Shown piece after piece: positions 9,911 through 19,204 of a DNA stretch of 64,000 bases; positions within the stretch are counted from its first letter, which is position 1, and each line of letters starts with the position of its first letter. The DNA is from Malachius bipustulatus (lineage: Eukaryota > Arthropoda > Insecta > Coleoptera > Melyridae). The notes under the pieces are model-generated. The model saw only the letters and a program-made list of their open reading frames with translations, ran no database searches and had not been told where the DNA came from. The stretch spans positions 45,709,735-45,773,734 of the forward strand of contig OU342636.1 of the NCBI GenBank assembly GCA_910589415.1, read 5' to 3'. The position numbers and the translations under genes were made by a program.

Positions 9911-10006
9911 TTGACTGAGTTTGTTAGGCAAGGGTATCCTTGCCTAAATAGTAAACTGTTGATGTGGGTTCGAAACCACGAGAGTGGGTTATTCTTTTTT
10001 TTTTTT
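9911..10006 (+). other. tRNA-like Pol III promoter sequence (tRNA relic or SINE head)
   Basis: The segment 9,911-9,928 (TTGACTGAGTTTGTTAGG) resembles a tRNA A box and D arm. GGTTCGAAACC at 9,967-9,977 fits the B-box consensus exactly and sits in a T-arm-like GTGG...CCAC stem. Between them GGCAAGG...CCTTGCC forms a hairpin where an anticodon arm would lie. A run of twelve or more T follows at 9,995, as at a Pol III stop. Against a working tRNA, no 7-bp acceptor stem pairs and the anticodon loop has no T at position 33. The best reading is a degenerate tRNA or a tRNA-derived SINE head. Confidence 0.35.
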
Positions 10007-10509
10007 GGTAGGTAGGTGGTTTTCCGCTTTTCCCCCCAAAAAAATCGGATTATTTTTTTTTTATTTTTAATTTTATATAAAATTTTATATTTTCACGCGC
10101 TTATGAGATCTGATTGACGTCATTGTGCCGATTTGACGAAAATAGGACCGCCTCTACTATTATATCTTGTGTAAGTCATTGCTTCACTCGGAAAACGAAA
10201 ACATCACATTTATCACATTATCGGTCCTTTATTTCGCTCTTTTATTGCTATTACAATTTTGTACAGAGCACAACACATTGTTGTATATCGAATAAACTGA
10301 TTATTAAAACACCACATTTTTTCTTCTTTGTTTTTTTTTCTTTGTGCTAGATCTATACATATATTATGTTATGTGATAGATTGTTATAAGTAGTATTACG
10401 GCTTTATTTATTATATTAAAAGTGTTTATTACTACATGGATGTCCCATTTAAAAAGAACTGGGTAGGTACATGGGAATCTCTGAAACGATAAGAGATACA
10501 GGGTCAGAT
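10007..10509. other. Non-coding stretch, no gene seen
   Basis: The segment opens with GGTAGGTAGGTGG and poly-C/poly-A tracts, followed by T-rich sequence. Frames at 10,114-10,350 (+) and 10,364-10,558 (-) have the composition of random AT-rich sequence and no recognisable domain. Confidence 0.45.
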
Positions 10510-10730
10510 AAATTAGAGAAAATTGCATATTTTCATTATTATTAAGAATCTGAAACAAAATATTTGTAAACCTCAGGACGCTGCTGAAATATCCTGCAAA
10601 AATGGAAAATTAAAAATTAAGATATCCTATTTTATGAAAGAAGTTATATTTTTTAATGTCATTCGATATTTAAAAAATCAGGAAAACCAAAAATTTTAAT
10701 CGTCTTTTTCGAATTTTCGAACAAAATAAG
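10510..10730 (+). repeat. Dispersed repeat family, copy 3
   Basis: The words GAATCTGAAACAAAAT, GACGCTGCTGAAATATCCTG and ATGGAAAATTAAAAATTAAG, then GAAAACCAAAAATTTTAATC, follow the order seen at 5,655-5,740 and 5,998-6,020. It is a diverged, non-coding copy that starts in the same orientation as 7,090-7,260. Confidence 0.45.
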
Positions 10731-10892
10731 CTCTGTTTAACCGAAAGTGATAAATAACCATTAAAGCAAGCAATGTGACGTCATTTTGCGACTACATACG
10801 ACGTCATTCCGTGATAAAACTTTTTTATTCGAAAAAAAGAAGACGATAATTTTGAATTTTTTTTTTAATGTGATAGCTTTTTGGTAGCCCTT

Positions 10893-11813
10893 ATATCTTG
10901 TGATCCACAAAATTTTTCATCAACTATTGCCTTGAATAAAATTAAGCATGTCTGCCAGATAAAACACAAACAATCGGTAGGTGTGTAAAGGCCGGTCCAG
11001 ACGCAACGACTAATTGAACGACATGTCGAATCAGACAAAATGAATCAAGTAAAATGTGAATAAGTGAACTACTCCAATCAAAGATCTACAAATCATAGAA
11101 CAATAAATAAAAACATGACTGGACTTGCACTGCATAATGAACTTTGTACTTTGTTGAGTAAAGAAACTAACCTGGAACAGTAACGACATCTGCTGAGTAT
11201 GTGTGGTGCTGAGCTTACTACTAATTTCATTTGGCATTGGTTGTATTTCAAGGAGGATGAAAAACGTGAGTCGTTGTAGGGTACCTGTATTACCGACACT
11301 GACGCTTACGAGCCCTAGTGTCGGTAATACAGGTACCCTAAGTCGTTATCTCAGAAACACAAAATATTATTATGTCTCTCTGAACGAGGATAAAATAACA
11401 ATTCAATTTGACGTTTCAGTTCGAGTTTAAGTTTTATAATTTACCATTTTATAATAATTTCACTTCCAATTCGAACCAACGCACAAACAATAACAGAATT
11501 TATTAAGAATAGTGGTCAAAAATGGCATATGAATCATAAAAAAGTGGCAATAAGGTAGGTGTTTAGTAATATACCAGTATATTCATCAGGTTATTAAATT
11601 GTAGTTATGAATTATTGCTTTTCGCAATAAATCTTTAATATTTTAATGATACTGACATGAATTGAAATTAAATATGACACAATGAGAATTGGAACTACTA
11701 AAGTTATTTTAAAATTATTATTTTAGTAAAATGAGCTCAGAAATGACTACAATAGCCATCTCTCTCTTCCAAGGCGCTAGTTGATGAAAAATTTTGTGGA
11801 TCACACGATATAA
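10893..11813. mobile_element. Candidate non-autonomous element with 43-bp terminal inverted repeats
   Basis: The 43 bp at 10,893-10,935 match the reverse complement of 11,771-11,813 at about 40 positions (shared TGTGATCCACAAAATTTTTC then ATCAACTA). Outside the pair the flanks diverge at once. The enclosed 0.84 kb has no intact frame; several 60-75-codon frames overlap one another on both strands and look fortuitous. It contains a perfect hairpin at 11,278-11,339. The layout fits a small DNA transposon derivative of about 920 bp, but I see no clear target-site duplication and no transposase, so the assignment is tentative. Confidence 0.45.
11278..11339. repeat. Perfect 23-bp inverted repeat with 16-nt loop
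   Basis: The arms 11,278-11,300 and 11,317-11,339 are exact reverse complements (inner end ACCGACACT/AGTGTCGGT, outer end AGGGTACC/GGTACCCT). They flank a 16-nt loop, GACGCTTACGAGCCCT. AGTCGTT occurs immediately outside on both sides, at 11,269-11,275 and 11,341-11,347, like a 7-bp target duplication. Perfect arms amid decayed sequence suggest a recent event or constraint. Confidence 0.9.
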
Positions 11814-11844
11814 TGTGTTTAATACAATACCGAATAACACGAAA

Positions 11845-11975
11845 AAAACAACATTAGGTATGTCCGTAAGAAAAACAAAATTTGACTATGAAAGCTCTAG
11901 GGTTTAGTTGACCGTGAAAATTTTTATATCATCAGATGGATAGCTGTTGACGACTTATGCAAGCCTACAAAAAAT
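11845..11975. repeat. Dispersed repeat family, half copy
   Basis: The words GTCCGTAAGAAAAAC, TTTGACTATGAAAGCTCTAG, GACGACTTATGCAAGCCTAC and AAAAAATTAG follow the layout of 5,985-6,110. The segment is inverted relative to 7,220-7,330. No coding capacity is seen. Confidence 0.45.
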
Positions 11976-12119
11976 TAGTACTCGCACGGTAGGTACATGG
12001 TACACTATAATATTATGCGACTATGGAAAATTACAGAAAGCCAATTTAAAATGCGGTTAAAATATTCATAATTGAATCGCATAAAAATACACTATTTCTG
12101 CGATTGATGCGCAAGAAGG

Positions 12120-12365
12120 TTTTAGATATTGTCATGCTTTTGTTGGTGGGGTGAGGGTTATGTATAACTTTATTTTCTTCGTTCCCAAACTTGCTTTCTA
12201 AATTGTTATATTGTTAAATATTTTATAATAGATAGTGTTTTAATGGTATGATGTTTTTGTCTGCACATATTATTACCTACTAATCTTTAGATATTGTCCT
12301 GTTATTGGATTTGTTGTAAATCTGTTGGGCAATAAAGTATTATTATTATTATTATTAAAAAAAAA
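12120..12365 (+). mobile_element. 5'-truncated LINE 3' end, at array edge
   Basis: These 246 bp match the last part of the LINE at 16,439-16,680, with one substitution (CCCAAAC here, CCCTAAC there) and one extra ATT unit. They contain only 3' untranslated sequence, with AATAAA at 12,331-12,336, an (ATT)n tail and nine A. The satellite starts directly afterwards, at the same monomer position as in the second copy. To the left the match ends at 12,120 in unrelated DNA (GCGCAAGAAGG). The shared right junction implies this fragment was copied from, or recombined with, a LINE already inside the satellite. Confidence 0.9.
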
Positions 12366-15300
12366 TTTGAAAATTTGCAAATTTTTTAGCTTTTCAAAAT
12401 TTTTGATCTCGTTTTGTGAAAAAACTGAGGACTTTACGGTCCAACTGGATTAATTTTCCGACTCATATGGCAATCGACTGTGTTCACACAAAATTACGTC
12501 CCGTTCTGAAGACATCGATTTTTCCTGAAAATATGAAGCTCTGCAAATTTTTCAGATTTTTTTTTCTCTTCGATTTTGATGAAATACTCTAGTCAGGCGA
12601 TAGAAAGTGCGAGAAGTTCAGAACTGTAAGTGGTTTTTCTGTAGCTCTCCCCGTTTTTGAGATATGACCGTTTAAATTTGAAAATTTGCAAATTTTTTAG
12701 CTTTTCAAAATTTTTGATCTCGTTTTGTGAAAAAACTGAGGACTTTACGGTCCAACTGGATTAATTTTCCGACTCATATGGCAATCGACTGTGTTCACAC
12801 AAAATTACGTCCCGTTCTGAAGACATCGATTTTTCCTGAAAATATGAAGCTCTGCAAGTTTTTCAGAATTTTTTTTCTCTTCGATTTTGATGAAAATCCC
12901 TAGTCAGGCGATAGAAAGTGCGAGAAGTTCAGAACTGTAAGTGGTTTTTCTGTAGCTCTCCCCGTTTTTGAGATATGACCGTTTAAATTTGAAAATTTGC
13001 AAATTTTTTAGCTTTTCAAAATTTTTGATCTCGTTTTGTGAAAAAACTGAGGACTTTACGGTCCAACTGGATTAATTTTCCGACTCATATGGCAATCGAC
13101 TGTGTTCACACAAAATTACGTCCCGTTCTGAAGACATCGATTTTTCCTGAAAATATGAAGCTCTGCAAGTTTTTTCAGAATTTTTTTTCTCTTCGATTTT
13201 GATGAAAATCCCTAGTCAGGCGATAGAAAGTGCGAGAAGTTCAGAACTGTAAGTGGTTTTTCTGTAGCTCTCCCCCGTTTTTGAGATATGACCGTTTAAA
13301 TTTGAAAATTTGCAAATTTTTTAGCTTTTCAAAATTTTTGATCTCGTTTTGTGAAAAAACTGAGGACTTTACGGTCCAACTGGATTAATTTTCCGACTTA
13401 TATGGCAATCGACTGTGTTCACACAAAATTACGTCCCGTTCTGAAGACATCGATTTTTCCTGAAAATATGAAGCTCTGCAAGTTTTTCAGAATTTTTTTT
13501 CTCTTCGATTTTGATGAAAATCCCTAGTCAGGCGATAGAAAGTGCGAGAAGTTCAGAACTGTAAGTGGTTTTTCTGTAGCTCTCCCCGTTTTTGAGATAT
13601 GACCGTTTAAATTTGCAAATTTTCAAATTTAAACGCTTTTCAAAATTTTTGATCTCGTTTTGTGAAAAAACTGAGGACTTTACGGTCCAACTGGATTAAT
13701 TTTCCGACTCATATGGCAATCGACTGTGTTCACACAAAATTACGTCCCGTTCTGAAGACATCGATTTTTCCTGAAAATATGAAGCTCTGCAAGTTTTTCA
13801 AAATTTTTTTCTCTTCGATTTTGATGAAAATCCCTAGTCAGGCGATAGAAAGTGCGAGAAGTTCAGAACTGTAAGTGGTTTTTCTGTAGCTCTCCCCGTT
13901 TTCAAGATATGACCGTTTAAATTTGAAAATTTGCAAATTTTTTAGCTTTTCAAAATTTTTGATCTCGTTTTGTGAAAAAACTGAGGACTTTACGGTCCAA
14001 CTGGATTAATTTTCCGACTCATATGGCAATCGACTGTGTTCACACAAAATTACGTCCCGTTCTGAAGACATCGATTTTTCCTGAAAATATGAAGCTCTGC
14101 AAGTTTTTCAGAATTTTTTTTCTCTTCGATTTTGATGAAAATCTCTAGTCAGGCGATAGAAAGTGCGAGAAGTTCAGAACTGTAAGTGGTTTTTCTGTAG
14201 CTCTCCCCGTTTTTGAGATATGACCGTTTAAATTTGAAAATTTGCAAATTTTTTAGCTTTTCAAAATTTTTGATCTCGTTTTGTGAAAAAACTGAGGACT
14301 TTACGGTCCAACTGGATTAATTTTCCGACTCATATGGCAATCGACTGTGTTCACACAAAATTACGTCCCGTTCTGAAGACATCGATTTTTCCTGAAAATA
14401 AGAAGCTCTGCAAGTTTTTCAGAATTTTTTTTCTCTTCGATTTTGATGAAAATCCCTAGTCAGGCGATAGAAAGTGCGAGAAGTTCAGAACTGTAAGTGG
14501 TTTTTCTGTAGCTCTCCCCGTTTTTGAGATATGACCGTTTAAATTTGAAAATTTGCAAATTTTTTAGCTTTTCAAAATTTTTGATCTCGTTTTGTGAAAA
14601 AATTGAGGACTTTATGGTCCAACTGGATTAACTTTCCGACTCATATGGCAGTCGACTGTGTTCACACAAAATTACGCCCCGTTCTGAAGACATCGATTTT
14701 TCCTGAAAATATGAAGCTCTGCAAATTTTTCAGATTTTTTTTTCCCTTCGATTTTGATGAAAATCTCTAGTCAGGCGATAGAAAGTGCGAGAAGTTCAGA
14801 ACTGTAAGTGGTTTTTCTGTAGCTCTCCCCGTTTTTGAGATATGACCGTTTAAATTTGAAAATTTGCAAATTTTTTAGCTTTTCAAAATTTTTGATCTCG
14901 TTTTGTTAAAAAATTGAGGACTTTACGGTCCAACTGGATTAATTTTCCGACTCATATGGCAATCGACTGTGTTCACACAAAATTACGTCCCGTTCTGAAG
15001 ACATCGATATTTTTCCTGAAAATATGAAGCTCTGCAAGTTTTTCAGAATTTTTTTTCTCTTCGATTTTGATGAAAATCCCTAGTCAGGCGATAGAAAGTG
15101 CGAGAAGTTCAGAACTGTAAGTGGTTTTTCTGTAGCTCTCCCCGTTTTTGAGATATGACCGTTTAAATTTGAAAATTTGCAAATTTTTTAGCTTTTCAAA
15201 ATTTTTGATCTCGTTTTGTGAAAAAACTGAGGACTTTACGGTCCAACTGGATTAATTTTCCGACTCATATGGCAATCGACTGTGTTCACACAAAATTACG

Positions 15301-16100
15301 TCCCGTTCTGAAGACATCGATTTTTCCTGAAAATAAGAAGCTCTGCAAGTTTTTCAGAATTTTTTTTCTCTTCGATTTTGATGAAAATCCCTAGTCAGGC
15401 GATAGAAAGTGCGAGAAGTTCAGAACTGTAAGTGGTTTTTCTGTAGCTCTCCCCGTTTTTGAGATATGACCGTTTAAATTTGAAAATTTGCAAACTTTTT
15501 AGCTTTTCAAAATTTTTGATCTCGTTTTGTGAAAAAATTGAGGACTTTACGGTCCAACTGGATTAATTTTCCGACTCATATGGCAGTCGACTATGTTCAC
15601 ACAAAATTACGCCCCGTTCTGAAGACATCGATTTTTCCTGAAAATATGAAGCTCTGCAAATTTTTCAGATTTTTTTTTCTCTTCGATTTTGATGAAAATC
15701 TCTAGTCAGGCGATAGAAAGTGCGAGAAGTTCAGAACTGTAAGTGGTTTTTCTGTAGCTCTCCCCGTTTTTGAGATATGACCGTTTAAATTTGAAAATTT
15801 GCAAATTTTTTAGCTTTTCAAAATTTTTGATCTCGTTTTGTTAAAAAATTGAGGACTTTACGGTCCAACTGGATTAATTTTCCGACTCATATGGCAATCG
15901 ACTGTGTTCACACAAAATTACGTCCCGTTCTGAAGACATCGATTTTTCCTGAAAATATGAAGCTCTGCAAGTTTTTCAGAATTTTTTTTCTCTTCGATTT
16001 TGATGAAAATCCCTAGTCAGGCGATAGAAAGTGCGAGAAGTTCAGAACTGTAAGTGGTTTTTCTGTAGCTCTCCCCGTTTTTGAGATATGACCGTTTAAA
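12366..16100 (+). repeat. Satellite array, left segment: 12 monomers of ~311 bp
   Basis: Twelve head-to-tail monomers lie between the two LINE fragments. GGACTTTACGG recurs at 12,429, 12,740, 13,051, 13,364, 13,675 and 13,985, a period of 310-313 bp. Taking TTTGAAAATTTGC as the start, landmarks within a monomer are TTTTTGATCTCGTTTTGTG, GGACTTTACGGTCCAACTGG, CGACTCATATGGCAATCGAC, TTCACACAAAATTACGTCCC, ACATCGATTTTTCCTG, AGTCAGGCGATAGAAAG and TCTGTAGCTCTCCCCG, ending GATATGACCGTTTAAA. Two haplotype classes co-vary: CAATCG/ACGTCCC/GCAAGTTTTTCAGAA/CCCTAG and CAGTCG/ACGCCCC/GCAAATTTTTCAGAT/CTCTAG. Mixed monomers show recombination between them. No coding function is inferred. Confidence 0.98.
13605..13634. 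repeat. Local inversion within a monomer
   Basis: At the monomer boundary the usual GTTTAAATTTGAAAATTTGC is replaced by its inverted form (GTTTAAATTTGCAAATTTTC, then AAATTTAAAC), followed directly by GCTTTTC. The normal TTTTTTA is lost. The segment is quasi-palindromic, so a template switch across its hairpin is the simplest cause. I saw no other monomer like it. Confidence 0.85.
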
Positions 16101-16680
16101 TAATGAGTTTCCCACTAGAGGCTTTGATCATGACTTGCTGCTGAAACAATTCGACTTCACGTCACTGGAGAAGAGGCGGAAGCTAGTCGCTGTTAAATTT
16201 TTATACTGTCTCTTCCATAACCGTATCGATTGCTCATCAATACTTCAACTTTTTAATTTTCATATCCCTCGCTCAAATTCTAGAAATGTAAAAACGTTTG
16301 CCTTGCGCATAGCAAGGTCAAATGTACTTCTAAAATCGCCGGTGTACGTTATGTCAACCTACTTTAATCGCATCTCTAGTTTTTGTGACCTAAATGCCAG
16401 CTCCTTAACTGATATATTGCGGGTTGCTGATTTGAATTTTTAGATATTGTCATGCTTTTGTTGGTGGGGTGAGGGTTATGTATAACTTTATTTTCTTCGT
16501 TCCCTAACTTGCTTTCTAAATTGTTATATTGTTAAATATTTTATAATAGATAGTGTTTTAATGGTATGATGTTTTTGTCTGCACATATTATTACCTACTA
16601 ATCTTTAGATATTGTCCTGTTATTGGATTTGTTGTAAATCTGTTGGGCAATAAAGTATTATTATTATTATTAAAAAAAAA
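16101..16680 (+). mobile_element. 5'-truncated non-LTR retrotransposon inserted in the satellite
   Basis: The 580-bp insert interrupts a monomer between GACCGTTTAAA (ending 16,100) and TTTGAAAATTTGC (from 16,681). It holds the 3' end of a LINE ORF2 with a stop at 16,441-16,443. About 235 bp of 3' UTR follow, with AATAAA at 16,649-16,654, then an (ATT)n tail and nine A. The 5' end is truncated, as is usual for target-primed insertion. Any target duplication is at most a few A/T bases and merges with the A tail. The LINE-free homologous block at 20,7xx supplies the empty site. LINE clade is not assigned. Confidence 0.93.
16102..16443 (+). pseudogene. C-terminal fragment of LINE ORF2 (113 codons)
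   Basis: This frame encodes the last 113 residues of a non-LTR retrotransposon polyprotein, downstream of the reverse transcriptase domain. Visible features are FTSLEKRRKL, an arginine pair after a short acidic start. FLYCLFHNRIDCSSILQLFN and IPRSNSRN follow, and then SPVYVMSTYFN. The pattern RR..L..FLY....IDC..LL..F..P.R..R, followed by SP......N, is typical of the tail of jockey/CR1/I-like ORF2 proteins in insects. No RT, endonuclease or RNase H motif is present because of the 5' truncation. The frame happens to be open into upstream satellite to 16,081, which is fortuitous. Confidence 0.85.
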
Positions 16681-19204
16681 TTTGAAAATTTGCAAATTTT
16701 TTAGCTTTTCAAAATTTTTGATCTCGTTTTGTGAAAAAACTGAGGACTTTACGGTCCAACTGGATTAATTTTCCGACTCATATGGCAATCGACTGTGTTC
16801 ACACAAAATTACGTCCCGTTCTGAAGACATCGATTTTTCCTGAAAATATGAAGCTCTGCAAATTTTTCAGATTTTTTTTTCTCTTCGATTTTGATGAAAA
16901 TCTCTAGTCAGGCGATAGAAAGTGCGAGAAGTTCAGAACTGTAAGTGGTTTTTCTGTAGCTCTCCCCGTTTTTGAGATATGACCGTTTAAATTTGAAAAT
17001 TTGCAAATTTTTTAGCTTTTCAAAATTTTTGATCTCGTTTTGTGAAAAAACTGAGGACTTTACGGTCCAACTGGATTAATTTTCCGACTCATATGGCAAT
17101 CGACTGTGTTCACACAAAATTACGTCCCGTTCTGAAGACATCGATTTTTCCTGAAAATATGAAGCTCTGCAAATTTTTCAGATTTTTTTTTCTCTTCGAT
17201 TTTGATGAAAATCTCTAGTCAGGCGATAGAAAGTGCGAGAAGTTCAGAACTGTAAGTGGTTTTTCTGTAGCTCTCCCCGTTTTTGAGATATGACCGTTTA
17301 AATTTGAAAATTTGCAAACTTTTTAGCTTTTCAAAATTTTTGATCTCGTTTTGTGAAAAAATTGAGGACTTTACGGTCCAACTGGATTAATTTTCCGACT
17401 CATATGGCAGTTCGACTATGTTCACACAAAATTACGCCCCGTTCTGAAGACATCGATTTTTCCTGAAAATATGAAGCTCTGCAAATTTTTCAGATTTTTT
17501 TTTCTCTTCGATTTTGATGAAAATCTCTAGTCAGGCGATAGAAAGTGCGAGAAGTTCAGAACTGTAAGTGGTTTTTCTGTAGCTCTCCCCGTTTTTGAGA
17601 TATGACCGTTTAAATTTGAAAATTTGCAAATTTTTTAGCTTTTCAAAATTTTTGATCTCGTTTTGTTAAAAAATTGAGGACTTTACGGTCCAACTGGATT
17701 AATTTTCCGACTCATATGGCAATCGACTGTGTTCACACAAAATTACGTCCCGTTCTGAAGACATCGATTTTTCCTGAAAATATGAAGCTCTGCAAGTTTT
17801 TCAGAATTTTTTTTCTCTTCGATTTTGATGAAAATCCCTAGTCAGGCGATAGAAAGTGCGAGAAGTTCAGAACTGTAAGTGGTTTTTCTTTAGCTCTCCC
17901 CGTTTTTGAGATATGACCGTTTAAATTTGAAAATTTGCAAATTTTTTAGCTTTTCAAAATTTTTGATCTCGTTTTGTGAAAAAACTGAGGACTTTACGGT
18001 CCAACTGGATTAATTTTCCGACTCATATGGCAATCGACTGTGTTCACACAAAATTACGTCCCGTTCTGAAGACATCGATTTTTCCTGTAAATATGAAGCT
18101 CTGCAAGTTTTTCAGAATTTTTTTTCTCTTCGATTTTGATGAAAATCCCTAGTCAGGCGATAGAAAGTGCGAGAAGTTCAGAACTGTAAGTGGTTTTTCT
18201 GTAGCTCTCCCCGTTTTGAAGATATGACCGTTTAAATTTGAAAATTTGCAAATTTTTTAGCTTTTCAAAATTTTTGATCTCGTTTTGTGAAAAAAGTGAG
18301 GACTTTACGGTCCAACTGGATTAATTTTCCGACTCATATGGCAATCGACTGTGTTCACACAAAATTACGTCCCGTTCTGAAGACATCGATTTTTCCTGAA
18401 AATATGAAGCTCTGCAAGTTTTTCAGAATTTTTTTTCTCTTCGATTTTGATGAAAATCCCTAGTCAGGCGATAGAAAGTGCGAGAAGTTCAGAACTGTAA
18501 GTGGTTTTTCTGTAGCTCTCCCCGTTTTTGAGATATGACCGTTTAAATTTGAAAATTTGCAAATTTTTTAGCTTTTCAAAATTTTTGATCTCGTTTTGTG
18601 AAAAAACTGAGGACTTTACGGTCCAACTGGATTAATTTTCCGACTCATATGGCAATCGACTGTGTTCAAACAAAATTACGTCCCGTTCTGAAGACATCGA
18701 TTTTTCCTGAAAATATGAAGCTCTGCAAGTTTTTCAGAATTTTTTTTCTCTTCGATTTTGATGAAAATCCCTAGTCAGGCGATAGAAAGTGCGAGAAGTT
18801 CAGAACTGTAAGTGGTTTTTCTGTAGCTCTCCCCGTTTTTGAGATATGACCGTTTAAATTTGAAAATTTGCAAATTTTTTAGCTTTTCAAAATTTTTGAT
18901 CTCGTTTTGTGAAAAAACTGAGGACTTTACGGTCCAACTGGATTAATTTTCCGACTCATATGGCAATCGACTGTGTTCACACAAAATTACGTCCCGTTCT
19001 GAAGACATCGATTTTTCCTGAAAATATGAAGCTCTGCAAGTTTTTCAGAATTTTTTTTCTCTTCGATTTTGATGAAAATCCCTAGTCAGGCGATAGAAAG
19101 TGCGAGAAGTTCAGAACTGTAAGTGGTTTTTCTGTAGCTCTCCCCGTTTTTGAGATATGACCGTTTAAATTTGAAAATTTGCAAATTTTTTAGCTTTTCA
19201 AAAT

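Larger units (their letters stand above)
14585..17900 (+). repeat. Multi-monomer block A (LINE-bearing)
   Basis: Marker variants occur in the order TTTATGGTCC (14,611), TTGTTAAAAAA (GTTA at 14,905), GCAAACTTTTTAG (CAAACT at 15,491), GTTAAAAA (15,840), LINE, CAAACT (17,315), GTTAAAAA (17,665). The same order is found at 19,238-21,715 without the LINE. The offset is 4,624-4,627 before the LINE and 4,043-4,044 after it, a difference of about 580 bp, which is the insert length. Block edges are approximate. Confidence 0.85.

Noticed and set aside
9905..10006. Functional tRNA gene
   Set aside because: The B box fits, but the acceptor arms do not pair and the anticodon loop lacks the expected T at position 33.
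11031..11430. Overlapping short frames on both strands
   Set aside because: Several frames cover the same bases, one runs through the perfect hairpin, and none has a family signature.
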